Source: Octadecabacter algicola (lineage in GTDB: Bacteria; Pseudomonadota; Alphaproteobacteria; Rhodobacterales; Rhodobacteraceae). From it: a DNA stretch of 64,000 nucleotides. Where the stretch lies: NCBI RefSeq assembly GCF_021532625.1, contig NZ_JAKGAR010000001.1:434001-498000 (forward strand). The letters run 5' to 3'. Below the pieces are notes generated by a model. It ran no database searches. It was not told the origin of the DNA and was given only the letters and a program-made list of their open reading frames with translations. The number at the start of each line of letters is the position of its first letter. The first letter of the stretch is position 1. The position numbers and the translations under genes were made by a program. This document shows positions 1 through 8,541 of this stretch, in pieces.

Positions 1-325
1 GGGGCGCGAGCCACAGTGTGCCAAAGCCCGTTGTTGTTGTAACTTTCAATTCACCGAACACTTCTTCGGCGCTATCTTTGATCCGAGCGCTAGCGGCCTC
101 TAAGCGATGCGACATAGATTTGGTCGCATCAAACAGCAGCTCACCTTGTTCCGTCAGGATCAGCCCGCGGGCGTGACGGTGAAATAGGATTGTTGAGAGC
201 GATTCCTCCAGCGCGCGAATCTGCCGCGACACGGCGGATTGCGACAAATGCAAAGTCTCGCCCGCGTGGGTCAACGACCCAGCGTCCGCAACGGCGTGAA
301 ATATTCTTAGCTTATCCCAGTCCAT
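1..325 (-). CDS. LysR family transcriptional regulator (partial, N-terminal 108 residues)
   Basis: Reading the minus strand from the ATG at 325 gives a typical LysR N-terminus. It has a winged helix-turn-helix over about residues 1-60 (with HLSQSAVSRQIRALE as the recognition-helix region), then the linker helix and the start of the effector-binding domain (GELKVTTTTGFGTLWLAP) before the window edge cuts it. LysR proteins bind DNA as tetramers and respond to a small metabolite. The gene is divergent from the indolepyruvate ferredoxin oxidoreductase at 485, with a 159-base shared promoter region, so it may control that gene. That is inference from position only, and the effector cannot be guessed because most of the sensor domain is missing. 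Confidence 0.85.
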   Translation of the reverse strand, partial: MDWDKLRIFHAVADAGSLTHAGETLHLSQSAVSRQIRALEESLSTILFHRHARGLILTEQGELLFDATKSMSHRLEAASARIKDSAEEVFGELKVTTTTGFGTLWLAP

Positions 326-484
326 CGGGTATCCTTGCTGCATTGGTTTACGCTCACACTCTTGTACTTGTTACTGGGGTAGTATGTCTGTTTCAGTTCG
401 TGATGTCAGGTAGAAATAGCTTTCAAAGGTCAGAAAGCGTGACCTATCGTGGCATTATGGCGGCATCACGTTGGGAGGCGTTTG

Positions 485-3400
485 ATGGCACATCATGAAA
501 TAAGTCTGAATGATCGTTTTGATCTGAGCAAAACGCAGGTGCTTTTGAACGGTACGCAGGCGTTGGTCCGCTTGATGTTGATGCAAAAGGCACGAGATTC
601 AAAGGCAGGTCTGAACACGGCCGGATATGTGACGGGCTATCGCGGTTCGCCACTCGGCGCGGTCGACCAGCAAATGGAACGCGCGCATCGTGAACTCGTT
701 GCGGCTGACATCTTGTTTCAACCCGGCTTGAACGAGGATTTGGCTGCCACCGCACTTTGGGGGGCACAGCAGGCCGAATTGCGCGGTGAGGGGACCCATG
801 ATGGCGTGTTCGGGCTTTGGTACGGTAAGGGGCCCGGCGTTGATCGATCCGGTGATGTGATGCGCCATGCAAATATGGCTGGCACGTCGCCCTATGGTGG
901 TGTCGTGATGGCTATGGGGGATGATCATACGGGCGAAAGCTCAACCACTTTGCACCAATCTGACGGAGCGATGATCGAGGCATATATGCCAATCGTGTCG
1001 CCCGCTGGCGTTCAGGAGGTCATGGATTGCGGGCTATATGCCTACGCGTTGTCGCGGTTTTCAGGCAACTGGGTTGGCCTGAAGACAATGAAGGACACGA
1101 TCGAGGTCACAAGCGTTGTGAACGGTGACCCGCATCGGTTGAGCTTTGTCGAACCCAAATTTGAAATGCCGGATGGTGGGGTAAATATTTGCCTGATTGA
1201 CAACCCCGTTGATCAAGAAGCCCGCGCAATCGACTACAAACGCTTTGCCGCGCAGGCCTTTGCCCGCGCTAATCGCATCGACAAGGTGGTATGGCCGCGA
1301 GAGGGCGCAAAGATCGGATTTGTTGCTGCCGGTAAAAACTGGCTGGATCTGGTGCATGCGATGTCCTTGTTGGGTGTTGATGAGGCCGAAGGTAAACGGT
1401 TGGGCATTTCCCTTTATAAGGTCGCGCAGGTCTGGCCGTTGGACGTTGAGAGTTTCAACGAATGGGCCGCTGATCTAGACCTGATCGTTGTGGTCGAAGA
1501 GAAACGCAAACTGATCGAGACACAGATCAAGGAGGCGCTGTTTGATGATCGAACAAATCGGCGTGTGTATGGTTGGCACAAGGGCGACACTTGGGAGAAT
1601 GGTCGCCAGATCGAATTGTTCCCGACGCGCTATGCACTGGACCCGATTTGGATCGCCGAAAAGATCGGCCCGATCCTGACCGAAGAGGGCTGTGGATCAG
1701 AGGCGATTGAGACAGGGCTAGCTAGACTGGACGCTGCTAAACGCGCGGACAACGCACCAGAAATCGCGTCTCGTTTGCCCTATTTCTGTTCGGGCTGCCC
1801 GCACAATAGCTCGACCAAAATTCCCGAGGGTGACAGAGCGTATGCAGGTATCGGGTGCCACTACATGGTGCAGTGGATGGACCGCGAAACCGTCGGGTTT
1901 ACCCAAATGGGCGGCGAGGGCGCGAACTGGGTCGGAGAGGCGCCTTTTTCCAAACGGGATCATGTGTTCCAGAATATCGGTGACGGTACCTACAACCATT
2001 CAGGCGTGCAGGCGATCCGCTTTGCGGTGATGGCTGGTACCAACATGACCTACAAAATCCTTTATAATGATGCAGTCGCCATGACGGGTGGCCAACACAA
2101 TGATGGAGACTTGAGTGCCGCGCAAATTTGTCGCGAAGTTTTGGCTATGGGGGTTCCGGTTGTTGCGCTGGTCCACGATCCAAGTGAGGGGCTCGACCTT
2201 TCTACAATTCCGGCAAAAGTGAAGATTTACACCCGCGATCGCCTTGATAAAGCGCAGAATATGTTGCGAAAAGTAAATGGTGTATCGGTGCTGGTCTATG
2301 CGCAAACCTGCGCCGCAGAGAAACGTCGCCGTCGAAAACGAGGCACTTTCCCTGATCCTGACAAACGGGTTTTCATCAATTCGGATGTCTGTGAAGGCTG
2401 CGGCGATTGCGGGGTGCAGTCCAATTGCGTGTCCATCGTTCCAGTTGAAACCGAATTGGGCCGAAAGCGTTCGATTGATCAAAGTTCCTGCAATAAGGAC
2501 TTTTCTTGCGTCAATGGGTTCTGCCCGTCTTTCGTAACCGTTCAAGGAGCGAGCCTTAGAAAAACGGCGACGACCCAGATCGATTTGCCTGACATGCCTC
2601 CACCCGAATTGGCCTCGATTAACGGGACACATAACGTGGTGATAACCGGTGTCGGCGGAACGGGTGTTGTCACTATTGGCGCGGTACTCGCTATGGCAGC
2701 GCATGTTGATGGCAAGGCTGCGGGTATGATGGAAATGGCGGGGTTGGCCCAAAAGGGTGGAGCGGTACATATCCACTGTCGTCTGGCGAACAAGGCCGAG
2801 GACATTAACGCCATTCGTGTTGCTACAGGCGAATGCGATGCTTTGATTGGTGGTGATTTGGTTGTTTCGGCAGGGGCTAAAACCCTTGGGCTGATGGCGA
2901 CTGGGCGGACCCGTGGTGTCGTCAATAGTCACGAGATCATCACAGGTGATTTCACCCGTGATACCGAGTTTCGCCTGCCAGCGGATCGGCTAAAATTGGC
3001 GTTGCAGGCGCGACTGCAGGATCATCTTAAGATGCTTGATGCAACTGAGCTGGCCAAAGCGCTGATGGGGGATGCGATCTATTCCAACATGTTGGTGTTT
3101 GGCGCAGCGTGGCAAGCGGGGGCGATCCCCGTTTCGGGCGAGGCGATCCGCGCCGCGATTGAGCTGAACGGCACAGCGGTTCCCCAGAACCTACAAGCTT
3201 TTGAGTATGGTCGTTGGGCGATCTTGTATCCTGACGCCGCCGCGTCGGTATTAACTCCGAACGACGTGGCCGCCCGCAAAACCCTTGATGAAAAGATCGC
3301 GTATCGCATTGCTCACCTTACTGACTATCAAGACGAAGCTTATGCGTCTCGCTACAGCGATCTTGTCACGTCGTTTGATGGTGACCTGCGGGAGGCCGTC

Positions 3401-3898
3401 GCCCTCGGTTATCATAATCTATTGTCCTACAAAGACGAATATGAGGTTGCTCGGTTGTTACTGGATACCCGCGCAAAGGCCGAGGCGGAATTTGATGGTG
3501 AGCTGAGACTAACGCACCACCTTGCGCCCCCTTTGCTCTCTCGATGGGGCGCAAACGGGCGGCCGCGCAAGATGGCGATCCCCCAACTTGCGGCGAAACT
3601 CTTCCCGGTTTTGGCGCGCATGAAACGTTTGCGCGGAACAAGGTTGGACGTCTTTGGATATACAGCTGAACGTCGCATGGAACGCGCCCTTATAGAGGAA
3701 TACGAACGCGACATGGTGGGGCTGCGTGACGTTATTTGCCCCGAGACATTGGATGTTGCTATCGAACTGGCAAAACTGCCGCTTGATATACGAGGATTTG
3801 GGCCTGTTAAGCTCAATAATGCGGCCATGGCAGGCAAAAAACGCGAAGAGCTTTTGGCAATCCTACATGGACCCAAAACGAAAGTTGCCGCTGAGTAG
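485..3898 (+). CDS. Indolepyruvate ferredoxin oxidoreductase, fused alpha-beta form
   Basis: This is a single-chain 1137-residue 2-oxoacid:ferredoxin oxidoreductase. It is expected to convert indolepyruvate and other aryl-pyruvates to the acyl-CoA with TPP and iron-sulfur clusters, in the cytoplasm, during aromatic amino acid breakdown. Visible are the TPP-binding half with a Cys pair (FCSGCPHNSS, around residue 432), a ferredoxin-like cluster region (CEGCGDCG around residue 636, followed by further Cys residues), and a Rossmann-like gamma domain (GVGGTGVVTIG around residue 722). The length fits the fused family of aerobic proteobacteria rather than the two-subunit archaeal IorAB. The start at 485 is chosen over an upstream in-frame start at 449 because a GGGAGG ribosome site at 473-478 is well spaced to it. 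Confidence 0.93.
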   Translation: MAHHEISLNDRFDLSKTQVLLNGTQALVRLMLMQKARDSKAGLNTAGYVTGYRGSPLGAVDQQMERAHRELVAADILFQPGLNEDLAATALWGAQQAELRGEGTHDGVFGLWYGKGPGVDRSGDVMRHANMAGTSPYGGVVMAMGDDHTGESSTTLHQSDGAMIEAYMPIVSPAGVQEVMDCGLYAYALSRFSGNWVGLKTMKDTIEVTSVVNGDPHRLSFVEPKFEMPDGGVNICLIDNPVDQEARAIDYKRFAAQAFARANRIDKVVWPREGAKIGFVAAGKNWLDLVHAMSLLGVDEAEGKRLGISLYKVAQVWPLDVESFNEWAADLDLIVVVEEKRKLIETQIKEALFDDRTNRRVYGWHKGDTWENGRQIELFPTRYALDPIWIAEKIGPILTEEGCGSEAIETGLARLDAAKRADNAPEIASRLPYFCSGCPHNSSTKIPEGDRAYAGIGCHYMVQWMDRETVGFTQMGGEGANWVGEAPFSKRDHVFQNIGDGTYNHSGVQAIRFAVMAGTNMTYKILYNDAVAMTGGQHNDGDLSAAQICREVLAMGVPVVALVHDPSEGLDLSTIPAKVKIYTRDRLDKAQNMLRKVNGVSVLVYAQTCAAEKRRRRKRGTFPDPDKRVFINSDVCEGCGDCGVQSNCVSIVPVETELGRKRSIDQSSCNKDFSCVNGFCPSFVTVQGASLRKTATTQIDLPDMPPPELASINGTHNVVITGVGGTGVVTIGAVLAMAAHVDGKAAGMMEMAGLAQKGGAVHIHCRLANKAEDINAIRVATGECDALIGGDLVVSAGAKTLGLMATGRTRGVVNSHEIITGDFTRDTEFRLPADRLKLALQARLQDHLKMLDATELAKALMGDAIYSNMLVFGAAWQAGAIPVSGEAIRAAIELNGTAVPQNLQAFEYGRWAILYPDAAASVLTPNDVAARKTLDEKIAYRIAHLTDYQDEAYASRYSDLVTSFDGDLREAVALGYHNLLSYKDEYEVARLLLDTRAKAEAEFDGELRLTHHLAPPLLSRWGANGRPRKMAIPQLAAKLFPVLARMKRLRGTRLDVFGYTAERRMERALIEEYERDMVGLRDVICPETLDVAIELAKLPLDIRGFGPVKLNNAAMAGKKREELLAILHGPKTKVAAE

Positions 3899-3960
3899 CT
3901 TTCGCTGGAATTCTGTTTGCACACCGCTTACTTAGACTTAAGACATTTGCGACGGATGCT

Positions 3961-4851
3961 ATGCCCAGAAACGAAATCGCCCGTGATATTTCTTATGCCA
4001 GCTCTGCTGCGACCCGTCGCGGACGGGCAGTGATCCGTGTGATGGAAAACGCCACGGGGCGGTTGCGCCTTATTCGCAAAGCGCGTGGTTATGACACCGA
4101 AGTTGCTGAGGGCGCCGATTTTTGGCGCGTGATGACTGACCGGTATAAAATCAACATTAAAGTGGTCGGTGGATCGCTTGAGAATATCCCAGAGACGGGG
4201 CCATTGATTGTCGTCGCCAACCATCCTTATGGAATTCTGGATGGTATGACGTTGGGCCGCATTTTGTCGGAACGCCGCGGTGGCGACTTCAAGATCCTTG
4301 CAAATTCAGTGTTTCGTAAATCACCGGACTTGGCGCAGGTTGTTTTACCTGTCTCATTTGATGAAACCAAAGAGGCCGCAAAACTGAACTTGGAAACGCG
4401 CAAAGAGGCGCTCCGGTATCTGGGCGAGGGCGGCGCAATGGGCGTGTTCCCGGGCGGCACCGTTAGCACCTCTGCACGACCGTTTTCCAAACCGATGGAC
4501 CCGCAGTGGCGTAACTTTACGGCCAAGATGGTTGCCAAAAGTGATGCGGTTGTTGTGCCAATTTTCTTTGAAGGCACGAACAGTCGCGCGTTTCAATTGG
4601 CGAGCCATTTGCACACGACGTTGCGCATGGGATTGCTGGTACGGGAATTCAAAGCGCGCGTTGGTTCCGATGTCTGTGTTGTGATCGGCAAACCAATTCC
4701 AGTGGCGGATTTGGACCCCTACAAAGCGGACGCGACAGCGTGCATGGATTTCTTGCGCAAAGCGACGTATGAGCTGTCACCGAAGCCCTTACCGACGGAT
4801 GCGTTGGGGCATGAATTTGATGCGAAATATAAACGTAAGGACAAGTCGTAA
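3961..4851 (+). CDS. Lysophospholipid acyltransferase family protein (PlsC-like)
   Basis: This 296-residue protein has the PlsC/LPLAT signature. The acyltransferase box NHPYGILDG (an NHX4D variant of HX4D, around residue 82) is followed by FPGGTVSTS (block 3, around residue 161), where the acyl acceptor is bound. Enzymes of this family move an acyl chain to a lysolipid, either lysophosphatidate or an aminolipid precursor, at the inner membrane. The acceptor cannot be told from sequence; an OlsA-like role in aminolipid synthesis is possible. Its stop codon overlaps the start of murI by one base (TAATG), so the two are translationally coupled. Confidence 0.85.
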   Translation: MPRNEIARDISYASSAATRRGRAVIRVMENATGRLRLIRKARGYDTEVAEGADFWRVMTDRYKINIKVVGGSLENIPETGPLIVVANHPYGILDGMTLGRILSERRGGDFKILANSVFRKSPDLAQVVLPVSFDETKEAAKLNLETRKEALRYLGEGGAMGVFPGGTVSTSARPFSKPMDPQWRNFTAKMVAKSDAVVVPIFFEGTNSRAFQLASHLHTTLRMGLLVREFKARVGSDVCVVIGKPIPVADLDPYKADATACMDFLRKATYELSPKPLPTDALGHEFDAKYKRKDKS

Positions 4852-5660
4852 TGGCCGTTGGGATTTTCGATAGTGGGCTCGGTGGGTTGACCGTTTTGGA
4901 CGCTGTGCAGAAGCGTCTTCCGGATGTGCCATTCGTTTATTACGCCGACAGCGCCCATGCACCTTATGGTGTACGCACGTCAGATGATATTTATGACCTG
5001 ACAACACGGGCTACACAGGCGTTGTTTGATGCTGGATGCGACCTTGTTATTCTTGCCTGTAACACCGCGTCTGCGGCCGCGCTGCGGCGGATGCAGGAAT
5101 CTTGGATTCCAGACGACAAACGGGTGCTCGGTGTGTTTGTTCCCTTGATCGAGGCGCTGACCGAACGGTCTTGGGGGGACAATTCCCCACCGCGCGAGGT
5201 CGACGTTAAACATGTAGCGTTGTTTGCAACGCCGGCTACGGTTTCGTCTCGGGCGTTTCAGCGAGAACTTGCATTCCGAGCAATCGGTGTGGACGTCGAA
5301 GCGCAGGCCTGCGGTGGCGTCGTGGATGCTATTGAAGATGGTGACATGATTTTGGCAGAAGCACTGGTGAACAGCCATGTGGATGCGTTGAAGCGCAAGA
5401 TGCCAACGCCAGACGCCGCTATCCTTGGTTGCACCCATTATCCGTTGATGCAGGCTCAGTTTCAGGCGGCATTGGGTGAGGATGTGAAAGTGTTCTCACA
5501 GGCCAATCTCGTTGCCGAGAGTCTTGCAGATTACCTAAGCCGTCGCCCTGAAATGATCGGCGGCGGAGCGGGCGGTTTCCTGACCTCTGGCGACCCAAAA
5601 CGGGTCAGCGACCGCGCAACACAATTCCTGCGACGACAGATCACATTTGAAGCGGCCTAA
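4851..5660 (+). CDS. murI: Glutamate racemase
   Basis: MurI interconverts L- and D-glutamate without a cofactor and supplies D-Glu for peptidoglycan. The 269-residue protein has the standard signatures: GIFDSGLGG with Asp7 near the N-terminus, the first catalytic Cys (CNTAS, Cys70) and the second (GCTHYPL, Cys194). It starts in a one-base overlap with the upstream acyltransferase, so both are probably on one transcript. The cytoplasmic location and the length are normal for the family. Confidence 0.96.
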   Translation: MAVGIFDSGLGGLTVLDAVQKRLPDVPFVYYADSAHAPYGVRTSDDIYDLTTRATQALFDAGCDLVILACNTASAAALRRMQESWIPDDKRVLGVFVPLIEALTERSWGDNSPPREVDVKHVALFATPATVSSRAFQRELAFRAIGVDVEAQACGGVVDAIEDGDMILAEALVNSHVDALKRKMPTPDAAILGCTHYPLMQAQFQAALGEDVKVFSQANLVAESLADYLSRRPEMIGGGAGGFLTSGDPKRVSDRATQFLRRQITFEAA

Positions 5661-5713
5661 ATTCCCCTTATGTGAATGACAACAGCGCGAAAATGTCGCG
5701 CAAGGATACTAAA

Positions 5714-6742
5714 ATGACTTATAAAATCGCCATTCTTGGCGCGTCTGGCTACACAGGCGCAGAACTGGTCCGGCTGATCGCCAGCCACCCGTCGATTGAA
5801 ATCGCGGCACTGTCTGGGAATTCCAAAGCAGGGCAAAGCATGGCGCAGGTGTTTCCGCATCTACGTCATCTCGATTTGCCGGTTCTTACGACGATTGATG
5901 ATGTGAACTTTGATGGCATTGACCTCGCGTTTTGCGCGTTGCCCCATAAGACCAGCCAAGAGGTGATCTCAAAGCTGCCTAAGACATTAAAGATCGTTGA
6001 TCTGAGCGCGGACTTCCGGCTGCGTGACCCGGCGGCCTATGAAAAATGGTACGGCAATGCACACAGCGCTATTGAGATGCAAAAAGAGGCCGTCTATGGC
6101 CTCACTGAATTCTACCGCGATGAAATTGCGGGTGCGCGTTTAGTTGCGGGTACAGGGTGCAATGCTGCGACAGGGCAGTTTGCTTTGCGGCCTTTGATCT
6201 CGGCTGGGGTGATCGATCTAGATGAAATTATCATGGATCTCGCTTGTGCGGTGTCGGGCGCAGGGCGTTCTTTAAAGGAAAACCTTCTTCATGCTGAGCT
6301 TTCCGAGGGCGCACATGCCTATGCCGTTGGCGGCACGCATCGCCATTTAGGTGAGTTCGATCAGGAGTTTTCCGCATTGGCGGGGCGGCCCGTTGAGGTC
6401 CAGTTTACGCCCCACCTAATCCCTGCAAACCGCGGAATTCTGGCGACTGTTTACGTTAAGGGTGATGCGCAAGTCATTTATAAGACGCTGGAAAGTGCCT
6501 ATTCTGATGAACCGTTCATTGAGATGTTGCCGTTTGGCGAACACCCAAGCATTCGCCATGTCCGCGGTAGTAATTTCTGCCACGTTGGCGTGGTTGCGGA
6601 TCGGCGTGAAGGACGTGCAATTGTCATCGCGGCCCTTGATAACTTGACAAAAGGTTCAAGCGGGCAAGCCTTGCAGAACGCAAATCTAATGTTAGGTCTA
6701 CCAGAGACCGAGGGGCTGATGATGGCTCCGCTGTTTCCGTAG
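5714..6742 (+). CDS. argC: N-acetyl-gamma-glutamyl-phosphate reductase
   Basis: ArgC reduces N-acetylglutamyl 5-phosphate to the semialdehyde with NADPH, the third step of arginine synthesis. The 342-residue protein begins with a Rossmann fold ([12 protein letters not shown]) and has the catalytic Cys in GTGCNAATG (Cys149). The length is that of type 1 ArgC. The ATG at 5714 is preferred over an in-frame ATG at 5672: an AAGGA motif at 5702-5706 precedes it, and homology begins right there. It lies 53 bases after murI and 9 bases before ccmE. Confidence 0.95.
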   Translation: MTYKIAILGASGYTGAELVRLIASHPSIEIAALSGNSKAGQSMAQVFPHLRHLDLPVLTTIDDVNFDGIDLAFCALPHKTSQEVISKLPKTLKIVDLSADFRLRDPAAYEKWYGNAHSAIEMQKEAVYGLTEFYRDEIAGARLVAGTGCNAATGQFALRPLISAGVIDLDEIIMDLACAVSGAGRSLKENLLHAELSEGAHAYAVGGTHRHLGEFDQEFSALAGRPVEVQFTPHLIPANRGILATVYVKGDAQVIYKTLESAYSDEPFIEMLPFGEHPSIRHVRGSNFCHVGVVADRREGRAIVIAALDNLTKGSSGQALQNANLMLGLPETEGLMMAPLFP

Positions 6743-6751
6743 GGGTGGCAC

Positions 6752-7219
6752 ATGGCTGGCTTCAAGAACCTTAAGAAAACACGCAGAAAACAAGTGATTG
6801 GGGTGGCATTCGTCGCCTTGGGCGGTGTCTTTGCTATTCTTGCACTTATGCCTAAGGACGCGTTCCAATACTTTCGATCACCAACAGAAGTGGTCGAAAC
6901 GCCGCCGATTGAGACCGAATTGTTCCGCATTGGCGGGATGGTGCAATCTGGGTCAATCGTGCGCGGCGAAGGCACCGTAGTGTCGTTTGTTGTGACTGAC
7001 TGTTTTTCAGCGGTGCCGGTCACGTTTGACGGTATCCTGCCAAGCCTGTTTGAGGAAGGTCAGGGCATGGTCGGTCAGGGGCACTACATTGATGGTACAT
7101 TCCAAGCCGTTGAAATTTTGGCAAAACATGATGAGACCTACATGCCTGCCGAAGTCGAAAACATGCATGAACAGCAGAACTATTGCGACACTGTTGAGGT
7201 TGAGGACACCAACACCTAA
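6752..7219 (+). CDS. ccmE: Cytochrome c maturation heme chaperone CcmE
   Basis: CcmE is a periplasmic, membrane-anchored chaperone that binds heme covalently and hands it to the CcmFH lyase. The 155-residue protein has a basic N-terminus, one membrane segment (about residues 14-33), an OB-fold beta barrel and the signature HDETY, in which His126 is the heme-linking residue and Tyr130 is an axial ligand. The family's functional partners CcmF and CcmH follow downstream, but here they are separated from ccmE by a muramidase-holin pair. Confidence 0.95.
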   Translation: MAGFKNLKKTRRKQVIGVAFVALGGVFAILALMPKDAFQYFRSPTEVVETPPIETELFRIGGMVQSGSIVRGEGTVVSFVVTDCFSAVPVTFDGILPSLFEEGQGMVGQGHYIDGTFQAVEILAKHDETYMPAEVENMHEQQNYCDTVEVEDTNT

Positions 7220-7297
7220 CCCACGCGCAACGCGCGGTGTCGCCATCGGCGGTTAACCAAATCTCGGCAGTCTTTTCCTTTATCCAGAGGAGAAGAC

Positions 7298-7909
7298 ATG
7301 CACGACGTTCAACAGATCGCCAGAGATATCGTTGCCCGTGAAGGTGGTTATGTGAATGACCCTGATGATCCGGGTGGTGCCACAAACCACGGCGTTACAA
7401 TCCATACAATGCGCAGGCTTGGCCTTGATCTGGATCGCGACGGTGTTGTGACCGAAAATGACGTGCGCGTGTTAAGACAAGATCAAGCCGTTTCAATCTT
7501 TGTGGACCATTATTTTAAGCGTCCAAGGATTGCCGAATTGCCAGCGCCTTTGCACGCAACGGTGTTTGATATGTATGTGAATGCGGGTGCCAACGCCGTA
7601 CGGATATTGCAACGCTTGCTGCAAGACATGCGCATCCAAGTGAGCGCGGATAGCGTGATTGGTCCGCAAACCATCGCGGCGACCCAGCAGGGCATGGCTG
7701 CTGCACCCGATCATTTCGTTGATGCATACGGCATCGCACGGCGGAACTATTATTATGCCTTGGCGGATGCGCGTCCAACCAGCCGTAAATATGCGCGCCG
7801 TCGCGATGGTGGGAAGGGCGGTTGGATCACCCGCGCCGAAGAATTCATCTCGCCTCGGTACCATCTGAGCGACGCCCAGCACCGCGAAAGGACCGCGCTA
7901 TGGGTTTGA
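7298..7909 (+). CDS. Holin-associated N-acetylmuramidase (GH108 endolysin)
   Basis: A 203-residue phage-type lysozyme of the GH108 family. It starts with the conserved REGGYVNDPDDPGGATNHGV block, where Glu15 is the predicted catalytic acid, and ends with a peptidoglycan-binding module (VIGPQTIAAT region). It cleaves the glycan backbone of peptidoglycan. No signal peptide is visible, so it would need a holin to reach the wall, and the next gene encodes one, overlapping by ten bases. The ribosome site (GAGGAG, 7286-7291) is strong. Such pairs are used by prophages and, in Rhodobacter capsulatus, for release of gene transfer agent particles. No other phage gene is nearby. Confidence 0.88.
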   Translation: MHDVQQIARDIVAREGGYVNDPDDPGGATNHGVTIHTMRRLGLDLDRDGVVTENDVRVLRQDQAVSIFVDHYFKRPRIAELPAPLHATVFDMYVNAGANAVRILQRLLQDMRIQVSADSVIGPQTIAATQQGMAAAPDHFVDAYGIARRNYYYALADARPTSRKYARRRDGGKGGWITRAEEFISPRYHLSDAQHRERTALWV

Positions 7910-8475
7910 TCGAACGCGTTTTTACCGGCATCTTTGGGGACGGTCGTAACGTGATTGTCGAAACCGCCGAAGTTTTTCGTGAGAACGCCGAAAACGGTGC
8001 AGCACGTGATGCGTCCGTCAAAGAACAGGCCATGCAGCAATTTGCGTCGGAATTCACGGTGCGCCGTGTGGGGATGTTTGATCGTTTGATGGATGGGTTA
8101 AATCGGTTGCCGCGGCCGTTGTTGGCATTTGGCACGATTGGATTGTTCATCGTTGCGATGGTTGATCCGATTTGGTTCGCCAGCCGGATGCAGGGGATAT
8201 CTTTGGTGCCGGACCCTTTGTGGTGGCTTATGGGGGCTATCGTTAGTTTCTATTTTGGCGCTCGTCATCAGGCACACAGCCAAGATTTTCAACGTTCTAT
8301 AGCCCAGACGCTAGCGCGAGTACCTACGGTGATTGCAAATACCCAACAGTTGGATGTCTTGCGCGCGAATACGCCTCAGGTGGCGGATGCAACTCCGTCA
8401 GCACTGGCCATCGAGGCCGCAACCACGCCGTATGAAAACCCTGCACTTGACGCGTGGGAGACCAACCAGCCGTGA
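7900..8475 (+). CDS. Holin of the GTA 3-TM holin family
   Basis: A 191-residue protein with an amphipathic N-terminal stretch and hydrophobic segments near residues 75-90 (LLAFGTIGLFIVAMV) and 103-125 (LVPDPLWWLMGAIVSFYFGAR), consistent with the three-helix holin family described for gene transfer agents. Holins open the inner membrane so that a cytoplasmic endolysin can reach peptidoglycan. The start is the ATG at 7900, with GAAAGGA at 7886-7892; it lies inside the end of the muramidase gene, which couples their translation. The pair sits between ccmE and ccmF on the same strand. The family assignment is from pattern recognition; the lysis role is inferred from the partner gene. Confidence 0.8.
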   Translation: MGLIERVFTGIFGDGRNVIVETAEVFRENAENGAARDASVKEQAMQQFASEFTVRRVGMFDRLMDGLNRLPRPLLAFGTIGLFIVAMVDPIWFASRMQGISLVPDPLWWLMGAIVSFYFGARHQAHSQDFQRSIAQTLARVPTVIANTQQLDVLRANTPQVADATPSALAIEAATTPYENPALDAWETNQP

Positions 8476-8541
8476 CGTTTCGTCCATCGGACGCACGATG
8501 GTTTGACTGGCGGGCACGGGCGCTGTGTCTATACTGCGCCC

